Positions 15,628 through 23,970 are shown, numbered from the stretch's first letter. The stretch is DNA of 64,000 nucleotides from Tumebacillus lacus (GCF_026410385.1 NZ_JAPMLT010000005.1:62001-126000); one strand, 5' to 3'. Numbers and translations: made by a program. The notes: generated from the sequence alone by a model not told the origin.

Positions 15628-17137
15628 GAGATGGACGGCGCTCGCCCTGACGGCTGCGCTCCTGCCGATTGGCGGCATCGCGCACGCAGCAGACAACGCG
15701 ACCCTGCAACAAAGCCGCGACAACGCGATGAACTACATGCACCAAGAGCTGAGCAAAAACCAGTTCCGCTACGTGCTCGACTGGCCCGCTCTGGCGATCT
15801 ATGCGGCGGGGGAGGATGTGACCGGGCCCAAGTGGAGCACCCTCGACGGCAAAAACGGCGTCAAATGGCGCGAGTCCGATCTGCTCAAACAGGTGAACAT
15901 CGGCGATGCCACCACCGATTTTGAAAGCACGCTGCTCGGCGCGTTGGCTGCACATCAAAACCCGCGTGCCTTCGGGAAAAAGGATCTCATCCAAGCGATT
16001 CTTTCCTCCCAGCAGGAAAACGGCAAATTTGCCGACACGATCTACGGCTGGGGCGAGGACCTGCTCAACGCGCATGTCTACGGCATCATCGCGCTGTACG
16101 CAGCGGGGCAGCCGATTCCCAAACAAGAGCTGGCGGCCTCCTATCTGCTCGGCAAACAGCATGCGGACGGCGGATTTAACTGGTCGTCGGATGCAATGTC
16201 CGACCCGGATATCACGGCGATGGCGTTGATCGCGATGAAGGCGTTGGACCTTGACGCGTCCCATCCGAACGTGCAAAAAGCACAGAACTATTTGAAAAAC
16301 ATCCAAAAGGACAACGGCGGATTTGTCGCGCTCGGGGTGGAAAACAGCGACACGTCTTCGATCATCATCGAAGCGCTGCTGATGCACAGCATCGACCCGG
16401 CAAGCTGGGACAAGAGCGGCGGCGACCCGGTCGACAACCTGCTCACCTATCAGACGGCGGGCGGCTCCTTCTCACACGTGCGCGGACAGACGGCATCCAA
16501 CCTGATGGCGACGCAAAACGCGGCGACGGCACTGTCCGGCCTGCTGACAGGCAAATCGGTCTACCAGCGCCTGCACGAGCAAAACGATGGTAAATCGTGG
16601 AGCTCCGCCTTCCCGGATCTCCCGTACTCGCACCCGTACTATGCGGAGGTGACCAAACTGGTCAACCTCGGCGTGCTTAACGGGCGCACCGACGGCACCT
16701 TCTCGCCGGAGGACCGCGTCACCCGCGAGCAGTTTGCCAAGATCCTCGTGCTGGGCGCGGGGCAGGGCGACGCAGTCGGACCGCGCACCTCGCAGTTTCG
16801 CGACCTCGACTACAACGGTTGGGCCAATCCGTACGTCAAGCTCGCCTTCGACCAAAAATGGATCGTCGGCACCTCGGCCGATACGTTCGCTCCGACCGGG
16901 CAGTTGACCGGCGCTCAGATCATGACCGTGCTCGTGCGCATGCTCGGTCTCGAATCGGCTGCCAAGGCGTATGAGACGCAGAGCGGTCAAGGCTGGCCGG
17001 CGGGGCACATGCACGTCGCCAAGGCGCAAGGTCTCTACTATCCGAACCTCGCCGCACACCAACCGGCCACCCGTGCCGAAGTGGGCTACGCATTTGTCCG
17101 CTACTATGAAGCGGCGATGAAACAAGTGGCGAACTAG
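15614..17137 (+). CDS. S-layer-anchored alpha/alpha-toroid protein (intrinsic-factor alpha-domain-like)
   Basis: A 507-residue exported protein with signal peptide (ALALTAALLPIGGIAHA). Residues about 30-315 form an alpha/alpha toroid of the prenyltransferase/terpene-cyclase type, seen as repeats of a GG-F turn followed by a helix: QQENGKFADT, KQHADGGFNWSSD, IQKDNGGFVALG, YQTAGGSFSHV, each with a TA-AL-AL type helix. Mammalian intrinsic factor and transcobalamin have this same fold as their N-terminal alpha domain. Three SLH modules follow (PYYAEVTKLVNLGVLNGR, NPYVKLAFDQKWIVG, and a weaker third). The gene overlaps the S-component gene by 14 bases and ends the cobalamin operon. With the DUF4430 proteins it could complete a two-part cobalamin-binding site on the cell surface (inference). 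No terpene-cyclase catalytic motif was seen. Confidence 0.82.
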   Translation: MKSVKRWTALALTAALLPIGGIAHAADNATLQQSRDNAMNYMHQELSKNQFRYVLDWPALAIYAAGEDVTGPKWSTLDGKNGVKWRESDLLKQVNIGDATTDFESTLLGALAAHQNPRAFGKKDLIQAILSSQQENGKFADTIYGWGEDLLNAHVYGIIALYAAGQPIPKQELAASYLLGKQHADGGFNWSSDAMSDPDITAMALIAMKALDLDASHPNVQKAQNYLKNIQKDNGGFVALGVENSDTSSIIIEALLMHSIDPASWDKSGGDPVDNLLTYQTAGGSFSHVRGQTASNLMATQNAATALSGLLTGKSVYQRLHEQNDGKSWSSAFPDLPYSHPYYAEVTKLVNLGVLNGRTDGTFSPEDRVTREQFAKILVLGAGQGDAVGPRTSQFRDLDYNGWANPYVKLAFDQKWIVGTSADTFAPTGQLTGAQIMTVLVRMLGLESAAKAYETQSGQGWPAGHMHVAKAQGLYYPNLAAHQPATRAEVGYAFVRYYEAAMKQVAN

Positions 17138-17171
17138 ACTAGACAGCGAGGGCTGTCGATGCAACGAAAAA

Positions 17172-17225
17172 AGAGAGTGTCCGTATGACATCCTGGGATG
17201 CAGCGGACACTCTCTGTTTTCTTTT
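17172..17225. terminator. Terminator between the cobalamin operon and rsfA
   Basis: AGAGAGTGTCCG pairs with CGGACACTCTCT around a 20-base loop. T-rich sequence follows on the + strand and A-rich sequence precedes it, so it can serve both convergent genes. Confidence 0.88.
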
Positions 17226-17245
17226 CGTGGATGGGGCGGCGAACG

Positions 17246-17860
17246 CTATTCGCTCACACGCTCCAGGTTGCCGTGATCGTCCATTTTAAAGCGGGGCGCT
17301 TTCACGCCTTGCTGCTCCATCTCCAGCAGTTTGCGGGCGCGGTCCATGATCTCCAGCAGCGCTTTCGAGTCTTCGCCGCCGAGCAGATCAGGCGCTTTGT
17401 CGTCGCCGACCTGATGGCGAAGGCGGGAGTTTTCATGCAGCACGGAGGAGAGCTGCGTCTCCAGCTCTGCGATGCGCTCTTCGAGCTGGCGGGATTTTTC
17501 TTGCAGGTTGTAGTATTCGCGCTCGTGATTTTTCAGTGCACGGATGATGCCGTCGATCGACGGGTCTTCGAGGTCCGGTCCGTAGGCGCGACGTTGCTTG
17601 GCCTGTTGACGCATGGAGAGCCGCTCTTTTTTCGCGAGCTTGGCATCTTTGATATGGTCTTCGTAGTGTTTGCGCACGACGCCGTTCCAGCGATAGCCGC
17701 ACGCGGCCGGGGTGCGGCCGAGCAGGTTGGCCGATTCGACGAACGCGTTCAGTTGCGTGCTGCCTTCTCGTATATGACGCAGGACGATCTCCGCCAGCTT
17801 TTGGTCATCATCCGCGGTCCACGCGTCGGAGCGGGTGGTCCAACGTTCAACAGTTTCCAT
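17246..17860 (-). CDS. rsfA: RsfA-type prespore transcription regulator
   Basis: A 204-residue DNA-binding protein. The N-terminal 60 residues form a Myb/SANT-like domain (RSDAWTADDDQKLAEIVL, SANLLGRTPAACGYRWNGVVR) as in Bacillus RsfA and related spore regulators. A basic linker and a coiled coil (YYNLQEKSRQLEERIAELETQLSSVL) follow. Family members act under sigma-F control to tune prespore gene expression. I use the ATG at 17860, seven bases after GGAGG; the adjacent ATG at 17863 would be too close. It is divergent from the HAD gene. Confidence 0.87.
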   Translation of the reverse strand: METVERWTTRSDAWTADDDQKLAEIVLRHIREGSTQLNAFVESANLLGRTPAACGYRWNGVVRKHYEDHIKDAKLAKKERLSMRQQAKQRRAYGPDLEDPSIDGIIRALKNHEREYYNLQEKSRQLEERIAELETQLSSVLHENSRLRHQVGDDKAPDLLGGEDSKALLEIMDRARKLLEMEQQGVKAPRFKMDDHGNLERVSE

Positions 17861-18023
17861 CATATCGCCTCCAAAATCGTATATTACCTTTATGTCCCCT
17901 AGTTGGGAGATTGATACACTTTCATCCACGAAATTTAGATGTCTGTAACATTCATATGAGAGAGTCCGCCCATTCTGTCACTTTTCCAGCTGAAAAATAG
18001 AGAAAAAGTTTGAAATTTTTTTC

Positions 18024-18052
18024 TTGACAGGTGTCTGAGACTCAGGTAAGAT
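18024..18052 (+). promoter_or_regulatory. Sigma-A promoter with a spacer palindrome, upstream of the HAD gene
   Basis: TTGACA and TAAGAT are 17 bases apart. The perfect palindrome CTGAGACTCAG (18035-18045) fills the spacer, a classic repressor position. Confidence 0.75.
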
Positions 18053-18084
18053 TCTTAAAACTTTCACCGGGAGGGGGACTGACC

Positions 18085-18900
18085 ATGAATCAAGCAGCTA
18101 AGAAACTGATCGCCATCGATTTGGACGGCACGACATTGACCCGTGAGAAGACCATCTCCAAGCGGACCAAGCGCGCCTTGCAAGCGGCGATGCAACAAGG
18201 ACATCACGTGGTCATCGCCACCGGACGGCCGCCGCGGGCGAGCCTCGCGTATTACCAGGAGCTCAGCCTGCGTTCGCCGATGATCAACTTCAACGGCGCG
18301 TTTGTGCATCACCACCACGATGAGACGTGGGGGCACCACCACTTCCCGATGGAGCGCGAGACGGCGTTTGCTGTGCTCGACGCGTGTGAGCGGCTCGACA
18401 TCTCGTCGATCATGGTGGAAGTCAAAGACAACTACTACCTCGGCAGCCATGATGATGGCTTGATCAAGTTCGCCGCGCACGACGGCCGCCCGCCGTCCGG
18501 GATCGGCAACCTGCGCGAACTGGTCACCGAGCATCCGACCAACGTGCTGATCTCCCCCGGCAAGCACCGCATGAACGACCTGCGCGCCTATCTGCACGAG
18601 CATCACGCCGACGTGATCGATCATCGCCTGTGGGGCGTGCCTTATCATGTGATCGAGGTCGTGCGCGCCGGGGTGAACAAAGGCTCGTCGCTGGCGTTGG
18701 TGGCGGAGAGTCTCGGTGTGGCCCGTGAGGATGTGATCGCGTTTGGCGACGAAGACAATGACACGGAGATGATCCGCTACGCAGGGCTTGGCGTCGCGAT
18801 GGGCAATGCCAATCCGATGCTCAAGTCGATTGCGGATCATATCACCGATACAAATGACAACGACGGCATCGCGATGGTGCTGGAACGAATGGTCTTGTAA
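18085..18900 (+). CDS. Cof-type HAD-IIB sugar-phosphate/flavin phosphatase
   Basis: A 271-residue cytosolic phosphatase of the Cof/YidA group. Motif I IDLDGTTLT has the nucleophile Asp, motif II is IATGRPP, the motif III Lys is in RAGVNKGSSLALV, and motif IV is AFGDEDNDTEMI. The C2-type cap domain lies between motifs II and III and is unusually His-rich (VHHHHDETWGHHHFP), which might bind metal but is more likely a local quirk. The substrate is unknown. The ATG at 18085 is near a GGGAGGGGG site, downstream of a strong promoter, and a terminator follows at once. Confidence 0.9.
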   Translation: MNQAAKKLIAIDLDGTTLTREKTISKRTKRALQAAMQQGHHVVIATGRPPRASLAYYQELSLRSPMINFNGAFVHHHHDETWGHHHFPMERETAFAVLDACERLDISSIMVEVKDNYYLGSHDDGLIKFAAHDGRPPSGIGNLRELVTEHPTNVLISPGKHRMNDLRAYLHEHHADVIDHRLWGVPYHVIEVVRAGVNKGSSLALVAESLGVAREDVIAFGDEDNDTEMIRYAGLGVAMGNANPMLKSIADHITDTNDNDGIAMVLERMVL

Positions 18901-18912
18901 GAGATGGAAAAC

Positions 18913-18943
18913 AGGCTCCCGCTGGTCGGGAGCCTATTTTCTT
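18913..18943 (+). terminator. Rho-independent terminator
   Basis: AGGCTCCCG and CGGGAGCCT enclose five bases, followed by ATTTTCTT. Confidence 0.85.
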
Positions 18944-19009
18944 GTCGATGGGTGTCCCTCTGGCGGGCGGGCGAATATCCTGCAATGACCAGAGGAGGTG
19001 GCACATCGC

Positions 19010-19477
19010 ATGTACGATGGATACTGGACACCGGCCGCGGGCGTGCGCAACCCGCACACGGAGGGATTTACCGACCGCACCCGGTTTTTGCAAAAGCTGC
19101 TCAAAGCGATCTACGACGAACGTGCCGCGCAACAGTTTTACCGGGTGATGTACGACCGGGCGATGACGATGTTTCAAAAGCGTTCGATCCAGCACGCATG
19201 GAACGATGAGATCAAACATGAGCGGATGTTGACGCATCTCTATCGGTCGCTGACCGGCAGCGAAGCGCAAGTGCCGATTCCCGGACCGCCGGAGATCGCC
19301 GATTTTGAACGGTCGGTCGAGCAGGCACTCGAAGACGAACTGGCAGCGGCGGAGCACTACCGGGAGATGTATAAAATGACGACGTTCCGCGAAGTGCGCG
19401 ACCTGTTGCTGGAACTGACGCTCGATGAGATGGAGCATGCTACCCGGTTTACGTACATCCGGGCTGCGATGCCTTGA
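19010..19477 (+). CDS. Ferritin-like diiron-domain protein
   Basis: A 155-residue four-helix-bundle protein of the ferritin/rubrerythrin superfamily. The diiron ligands can be read as two E...ExxH sets: ERAAQQF with DEIKHERM, and EDELAAAEHY with LDEMEHATRF. There is no rubredoxin-type Cys domain, so it is a bare ferritin-like domain, perhaps for iron or peroxide handling. The N-terminus is Gly/Tyr/Pro-rich. The ATG at 19010 is preferred over an in-frame GTG at 18998 that would overlap the AGGAGG site. Monocistronic, with its own terminator. Confidence 0.82.
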   Translation: MYDGYWTPAAGVRNPHTEGFTDRTRFLQKLLKAIYDERAAQQFYRVMYDRAMTMFQKRSIQHAWNDEIKHERMLTHLYRSLTGSEAQVPIPGPPEIADFERSVEQALEDELAAAEHYREMYKMTTFREVRDLLLELTLDEMEHATRFTYIRAAMP

Positions 19478-19480
19478 ACA

Positions 19481-19512
19481 AACACCGTGCTGCGAATTGG
19501 CACGGTGTTTTT
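19481..19512 (+). terminator. Rho-independent terminator
   Basis: AACACCGTGC pairs with GCACGGTGTT, with six T following. Confidence 0.88.
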
Positions 19513-19571
19513 TAAATTTTTAGAAAAAAAGATCTTGACAGCAGGAAAGTTTCCTCAACAATCGAATATAT

Positions 19572-19599
19572 TTGTTAATAAAATAGCAGCGTATATTAT
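19572..19599 (+). promoter_or_regulatory. Probable promoter of the sigO-rsoA pair
   Basis: TTGTTA and TATTAT are separated by 16 bases in the A/T-rich region before sigO. The palindrome AGGAAAGTTTCCT lies about 30 bases upstream, near 19542. The leader to the start codon is about 125 bases. Confidence 0.5.
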
Positions 19600-19730
19600 T
19601 TCCGATAAAGTTAGAGTCGTTCTTACAAATATTTTTTTACGAGAAGGGGGGACAAAGTTGTAGGAAAGGAAAAAAAAGGACATCTACAAGTAATCTGATT
19701 TTCCAGTGAAAAAAGGGAGGGACTCACACC

Positions 19731-20333
19731 ATGTCGCAAACGAAGTCGTCGCCCGTCGTGCCTTTTTTCAGCAATCCGCTTCTCCAGCGCTTCATGCAGG
19801 TCCCGGAAAATCACGAGTTGTTTTGCAACGTCTTGCTGCGTCAGGAGGAAGCAGATCGCTTGGAGCTGGAACGCCGCTTTGCGGAGTTTTACTACGAGAT
19901 GCGGTTTCTCGGATTTGTTCGCAAGCACATTCATTATGAAGCGTTGCATGTATTGCGCAAAGCCCGTCATCGTCAGTCCTTTGAAACGCTGGCTCTCAAC
20001 TCGCCGATTGGCGGGGAGGAGGGGGGCGGGATTGAGCGGATCGAGACGATCCGCGACCCGTACGTCTCGGTGGAGAACGAGGTGGTCGGCCGGACGCTCG
20101 ATTTGGACGACCTGGCTGCCGACCCGGCGTTGCATGAAGCGTTGCATGAGTTGACCGAGCGGCAGCAGCTGGTGCTCGACCTGTTGTATGTGCAACAGAT
20201 GACCGAACAGGAGGCGGCGACGGTACTCGGGGTGTCGCAGCAGTCGGTCAACAAACTGAAGAAACACAGCCTGAGCCGCATCCGCCGTCGTTTGAGCAAC
20301 GGCACGATGCAGGTGGAAGGGACGATGTCGTGA
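19731..20333 (+). CDS. sigO: Split sigma factor, region-4 subunit (SigO-like)
   Basis: A 200-residue protein whose C-terminus is a sigma region 4 helix-turn-helix (ELTERQQLVLDLLYVQQMT, EAATVLGVSQQSVNKLKKHS). The first 100 residues lack a normal region 2. In Bacillus the SigO (YvrI) sigma factor is the same size and works only with the small protein RsoA, which provides region 2 for core binding. Here the next gene has exactly that size and overlaps the stop codon, and YvrJ, a neighbour of SigO in Bacillus, is also present. SigO-RsoA drives an acid-stress regulon there; targets here are unknown. Confidence 0.82.
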   Translation: MSQTKSSPVVPFFSNPLLQRFMQVPENHELFCNVLLRQEEADRLELERRFAEFYYEMRFLGFVRKHIHYEALHVLRKARHRQSFETLALNSPIGGEEGGGIERIETIRDPYVSVENEVVGRTLDLDDLAADPALHEALHELTERQQLVLDLLYVQQMTEQEAATVLGVSQQSVNKLKKHSLSRIRRRLSNGTMQVEGTMS

Positions 20334-20581
20334 TGAAACACATCGAGTCGCTCCGTACGCTGCTCTTGCGCGCCAAATCGGGGGATGCGGCCGCCCAAAG
20401 TGAGATCATCGAGCGGTTTCGCCCGCTGATCAAAAAATATGCAAGACAAGCGGCGATCGAAGACGCCTATGACGTCGAACAGGAGCTGGTCCTGCGTTTG
20501 CTCTTGCTGATTCGTTCGTACCGAGAGGAGCTGCCGTATGGTTTTATGGAGTTGGTGGAGAGGGAGCGGACGACCCGCTAA
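20333..20581 (+). CDS. rsoA: Split sigma factor, region-2 subunit (RsoA-like)
   Basis: An 82-residue protein with a sigma region 2-like helical core (LLLRAKSGDAAAQSEIIERF, PLIKKYARQAA, AYDVEQELVLRLLLLIRSY), which would bind the RNA polymerase clamp and complement the SigO-like subunit. The start ATG overlaps the SigO stop as TGATG, so translation is probably coupled; a GTG one codon earlier is an alternative. A strong terminator follows, so the two genes form a closed operon. No anti-sigma gene is adjacent. Confidence 0.8.
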   Translation: MKHIESLRTLLLRAKSGDAAAQSEIIERFRPLIKKYARQAAIEDAYDVEQELVLRLLLLIRSYREELPYGFMELVERERTTR

Positions 20582-20612
20582 TCTGCCAAGACAAAAATAT
20601 ATAGGGAAAAGG

Positions 20613-20648
20613 TCGGCATACTCAGGGTGGGGAGTATGCCGATTTTTT
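20613..20648 (+). terminator. Rho-independent terminator after rsoA
   Basis: TCGGCATACTC pairs with GAGTATGCCGA, followed by six T. Confidence 0.9.
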
Positions 20649-20792
20649 GTGAGGGGCGGAGCTGTATGGGACAAGCTTTCCACGCATAAAGTAGTTTGAC
20701 ATGCCAAAAAAAGGCCGCTCGCTTCCGCTCTTTTGGCGAAAACGGCGACCTTCAGTGTGTATCTGGACGTGGGAGACGGATGTGCGGATTTG

Positions 20793-20933
20793 TCATTCGC
20801 TGATCTTCAGGGCCTCCGAGATGCGGGCGAGCAACGTCGAGACTTCTTCCAACTTTTGTTGCTGTTTGACGAGGAGGTAGAGGCTGACGACAATGGGAAA
20901 CCCGTAGTTGCTGACCAATTGTGCCCAATCCAT
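20793..20933 (-). CDS. yvrJ: YvrJ family small membrane protein (46 aa)
   Basis: The reading frame encodes 46 residues beginning MDWAQLVSNYGFPIVVSLYL: a short N-terminus, one membrane helix (GFPIVVSLYLLV) and a charged amphipathic tail (KQQQKLEEVSTLLARISEAL). This is the YvrJ family pattern of a GFP-IV-LYLL helix followed by Gln/Lys/Glu. GGGGG lies seven bases upstream of the ATG. In Bacillus yvrJ is in the sigO-rsoA neighbourhood, as here, which supports both calls. Function unknown; a membrane-linked input to the split sigma factor is a reasonable guess. Confidence 0.8.
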   Translation of the reverse strand: MDWAQLVSNYGFPIVVSLYLLVKQQQKLEEVSTLLARISEALKISE

Positions 20934-20973
20934 GTAAAGACCCCCTTGATATTGTTGGATTTGTCTTACCGTG

Positions 20974-21003
20974 TTGCTTTTTGATTGTGTTTCTTATTAT
21001 AAT
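20974..21003 (+). promoter_or_regulatory. Sigma-A promoter of the mgtC-like gene
   Basis: TTGCTT and TATAAT with an 18-base spacer, about 65 bases before the GTG start. Confidence 0.7.
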
Positions 21004-21069
21004 AGATGGATATTTCAGACGAATTGTACAACCGAAGTGTCAACTTTTTTTGGAACGGGGGATTGACAG

Positions 21070-21600
21070 GTGGGTGGCATTTGGGATGACATCCTGAGAG
21101 AGTTAGATATGATCGACGTGATCGCCGTTCGCTTGTTGATCGCCTTTGTTGCAGGTGCCATCATGGGGCTGGAACGGGAACGCAATTTGAAGATGGGACG
21201 ACAGGCCACCGGGGCCGGATTTCGCACTTATTCTTTGGTTTGCCTCGGATCTTGCATGTTCTCGCTCGCTTCGATGTACGGATTTCCCACCACCGGTGCC
21301 AACAATGACCCCGGCCGTATCGCGGCGCAGGTCGTGGCGGGCGTCGGCTTTCTCGGTGCGGGGACGATCATCAAGGACGGGCGCGGCTTTGTCCGCGGCT
21401 TGACTACGGCGGCCGGTCTCTGGGTCGCAGCAGCCATTGGGCTGATGATCGGTGCGGGTATGTATATCACCGGCATGCTGTCGGCGTTGCTGGCGTTTGT
21501 GATTCTCGACGCGCACCATCTGTTCCCGCGCCTGTTTGTGAAAAAGGAACGGGTCAGACAGGGCGCTGATGATGACGACGATGACGATCACCATGAGTGA
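21070..21600 (+). CDS. MgtC/SapB family membrane protein
   Basis: A 176-residue protein with the conserved MgtC/SapB N-terminal domain: RLLIAFVAGAIMGLERERNLK near residue 22, GFRTYSLVCLGSCMFSL near 50, DPGRIAAQVVAGVGFLGAGTIIKDG near 81 and GLTTAAGLWVAAAIGL near 110. Four to five membrane helices are expected. It lacks the MgtC C-terminal ACT-like domain and ends in an Asp-rich and His tail (ADDDDDDDHHE). The family is linked to Mg2+ limitation and to control of ATP synthase or PhoR in other bacteria. The start is a GTG, nine bases after GGGGG. Confidence 0.88.
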   Translation: MGGIWDDILRELDMIDVIAVRLLIAFVAGAIMGLERERNLKMGRQATGAGFRTYSLVCLGSCMFSLASMYGFPTTGANNDPGRIAAQVVAGVGFLGAGTIIKDGRGFVRGLTTAAGLWVAAAIGLMIGAGMYITGMLSALLAFVILDAHHLFPRLFVKKERVRQGADDDDDDDHHE

Positions 21601-21606
21601 CAGACT

Positions 21607-21638
21607 ACGGAACGAGAGCACCTCGTTCCGTTTTTTTG
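21607..21638 (+). terminator. Rho-independent terminator
   Basis: ACGGAACGAG pairs with CTCGTTCCGT, followed by six more T. Confidence 0.88.
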
Positions 21639-21664
21639 TGCGCGTTTTTAGACCGATCAGACGA

Positions 21665-21693
21665 TTGCCATGATTTGGGGAGGGTGGTACACT
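21665..21693 (+). promoter_or_regulatory. Promoter of the biotin operon
   Basis: TTGCCA and TACACT with a 17-base spacer, ending 12 bases before the BirA operator. Confidence 0.78.
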
Positions 21694-21705
21694 GTGTTTT
21701 AGATA

Positions 21706-21737
21706 TTGTTAACTCAGATGTTTGGACAAGTTGACAA
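21706..21737 (+). promoter_or_regulatory. BirA operator (biotin box)
   Basis: TTGTTAAC and GTTGACAA form an inverted repeat with a 16-base spacer, one base from the Gram-positive consensus TTGTTAAC/GTTAACAA. It overlaps the expected transcription start of bioW, so biotinyl-AMP-bound BirA would repress the operon. Confidence 0.88.
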
Positions 21738-21760
21738 AGGGACGTGAGGAGGAGTTGCGC

Positions 21761-22579
21761 ATGACTTGGTACAGCGTGCGGATGCGGGCGGCGGAAGGCG
21801 GTCCGCATGAGCAGGGCGGCGCGCACATCTCCGGCGGCGAGCGCATCGTCGGCGAGGAGGAGATCGAAGTCATGGTGCAACGCTTGCTGCGGCGGGCGAT
21901 GACGCATGAGAAGGGGCGGCCGGATTTTATTAATCTGACGGTGGAACGGGTGCCGGATGAGGGGATCGGGAGCTTGACTGCACTGCCGATCCGCACCCGT
22001 CCGGTCGCCGATCTGACGGAGGGGCGGGCCGTCGCTGTCGAACTGCTCGAAGCGTGCGGCATCGACAGCCGGATCGCACAGTACGCGGTCGACCTGATCG
22101 CCGGCGGTCCGGCACCGGACGGCGGCGCGATGCGGGGGGCGATCGTGCTGGATGCCGACACGGGCGAGCGGCTGGAAACAGACCCCGCGCGCGGCGTGCG
22201 GATCTCCAAGATCGACTGGGCCCCGGACGCGCTTGCAGCTTGGCGGGAACAGGTGGCGGCAAACGGCCTTGCCAATGAGCGGATCGCCGAAGCGGTGGCG
22301 CTGGCGACCAAGGTGACTTCGACGCCGGGCACGGTCGCCGAACTGTGCTGGTCGGATGATCCCGGCTATGTGGCGGGCTATGTCGCGTCACAGCGGCTCG
22401 GGTATGTGCGTATTCCCTATTTAAAACCCCTCGGCAGTCCGTTGGGCGGCCGGGTGTATCTTGTGCGCGGTGTGAGGGATGCGGCGGCGTACGAGCGCGA
22501 GTTGCAAGTGCCGGCGCTGGTGCAGGCCATTCCGCCGCAACCGTATCTCAATGAAGAAGGAGAGCTGTCCAAAAGATGA
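21761..22579 (+). CDS. bioW: 6-carboxyhexanoate-CoA ligase (pimeloyl-CoA synthetase) BioW
   Basis: Activates pimelate to pimeloyl-CoA with ATP, the entry step of Bacillus-type biotin synthesis. The 272-residue protein shows BioW signatures: [24 protein letters not shown]-like start, [23 protein letters not shown], and GGRVYLVRG near the C-terminus. GAGGAGGAG precedes the ATG at 21761. It is the first gene of a five-gene operon under the BirA box and overlaps the next gene by four bases. No bioI cytochrome is present, so free pimelate must come from elsewhere in the cell or from outside. Confidence 0.94.
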   Translation: MTWYSVRMRAAEGGPHEQGGAHISGGERIVGEEEIEVMVQRLLRRAMTHEKGRPDFINLTVERVPDEGIGSLTALPIRTRPVADLTEGRAVAVELLEACGIDSRIAQYAVDLIAGGPAPDGGAMRGAIVLDADTGERLETDPARGVRISKIDWAPDALAAWREQVAANGLANERIAEAVALATKVTSTPGTVAELCWSDDPGYVAGYVASQRLGYVRIPYLKPLGSPLGGRVYLVRGVRDAAAYERELQVPALVQAIPPQPYLNEEGELSKR

Positions 22580-23970
22580 CGACCGACTACCAGACGCTCA
22601 GTGAGAAGAGTAAACAGTACCTCTGGAATCCGTTTACGCAGATGAAAGGCTACCACGAAGACCAGCCGCTGATCATCGAATCGGCGGAAGGCGTCAAATT
22701 GCGCGATGTCACCGGCCGGGAGTACTACGACGGCGTGTCGTCCGTGTGGCTGAACGTGCACGGTCATCGCGTGCCGGAGCTCGACGAAGCGATCAAGGAG
22801 CAACTGGGCAAGATCGCCCACTCCACGCTGCTCGGGATGGCGAACGTGCCGGCGATTGAGTTGGCGGAGCAGATCATCCGGGTGGCGCCGCAGGGGCTCC
22901 AGAAAGTCTTTTACTCCGACTCGGGCGCGACGTCGGTCGAGATCGCGATCAAGATGGCGTTCCAATATTGGCAACACAAAGGCAAGCCGGAAAAGCAGTC
23001 GTTTGTCACGATGAACAACGCCTATCACGGCGACACAATCGGCGCGGTGAGCGTCGGGGCGATCGACATCTATCACAAAGCGTATTCGAAACTGCTGTTC
23101 CGCTCGTACCGGGTGGATTATCCGTACTGCTACCGCTGTCCGGTCAGCCAAGAGCCTTCGTCGTGCGGATTTGCTTGTCTCGAACAGGTGGAGTCGCTGC
23201 TGACCGAAAAAGCCGGGGAGATCGCGGCGTTTATCATCGAGCCTGTCGTCCAAGGGGCGAGCGGGATCATCACGATGCCGTCCGGATTCCTCAAGGAGCT
23301 GCGGAAGTTGTGCACCGAGCATGACGTGCTGATGATCTGCGACGAGGTGGCGACCGGCTTTGGCCGCACGGGGGCGATGTTCGCCTGCGACCACGACGGG
23401 GTGACGCCCGATCTGATGTGCGTCGCCAAAGGGCTGACCGGCGGCTATCTGCCGGTGGCGGCGACGCTTGCGACCGATGAGGTGTACAACGCGTTTCTCG
23501 GAAGCTACGAGGAGAAAAAGACGTTTTTCCACGGCCACTCCTATACGGGCAATCAGCTCGGCTGCGCGGTGGCGTTGGCCAATCTGAAGTTGTTCCATGA
23601 CCGCGGCCTGGTCGCGGATGTGGCAGACAAGTCGGGTCATGTGGCGGAGCGTTTGGAGGCGTTTTCTTCTTTGAAATCTGTCGGTGACATCCGACAGCGC
23701 GGGTTTATGATCGGGATCGAACTGGTCAAGGACAAAGCGACGAAGGAAGAGTACGACTGGCAGGAAAAAATCGGTTTGCTCGTCTCCCGCCGGGCCTGCG
23801 AACTGGGCATGATCCTGCGCCCGCTGGGCAATGTGGTCGTGTTCATGCCGCCGCTCGGGTCGACGGTGGCGGAGCTAGATGAGATGATCGACATCCTCTA
23901 CAAAGCGATTGAGGACATCACCGAAAAAGGCGTGAAGACGCGCGGGGAGGGACTGCCGCATGGACTTTAA
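22576..23970 (+). CDS. bioA: DAPA aminotransferase (BioA/BioK)
   Basis: A 464-residue class III, PLP-dependent aminotransferase converting 8-amino-7-oxononanoate to 7,8-diaminopelargonate. Motifs include [10 protein letters not shown] at the N-terminus, [44 protein letters not shown] and the PLP Lys in [14 protein letters not shown]. The sequence is much closer to Bacillus BioA (also called BioK), which uses lysine as amino donor, than to the SAM-using E. coli enzyme. The donor is therefore probably lysine, which is inference from similarity. It overlaps bioW by 4 and bioF by 11 bases. Confidence 0.93.
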   Translation: MTTDYQTLSEKSKQYLWNPFTQMKGYHEDQPLIIESAEGVKLRDVTGREYYDGVSSVWLNVHGHRVPELDEAIKEQLGKIAHSTLLGMANVPAIELAEQIIRVAPQGLQKVFYSDSGATSVEIAIKMAFQYWQHKGKPEKQSFVTMNNAYHGDTIGAVSVGAIDIYHKAYSKLLFRSYRVDYPYCYRCPVSQEPSSCGFACLEQVESLLTEKAGEIAAFIIEPVVQGASGIITMPSGFLKELRKLCTEHDVLMICDEVATGFGRTGAMFACDHDGVTPDLMCVAKGLTGGYLPVAATLATDEVYNAFLGSYEEKKTFFHGHSYTGNQLGCAVALANLKLFHDRGLVADVADKSGHVAERLEAFSSLKSVGDIRQRGFMIGIELVKDKATKEEYDWQEKIGLLVSRRACELGMILRPLGNVVVFMPPLGSTVAELDEMIDILYKAIEDITEKGVKTRGEGLPHGL

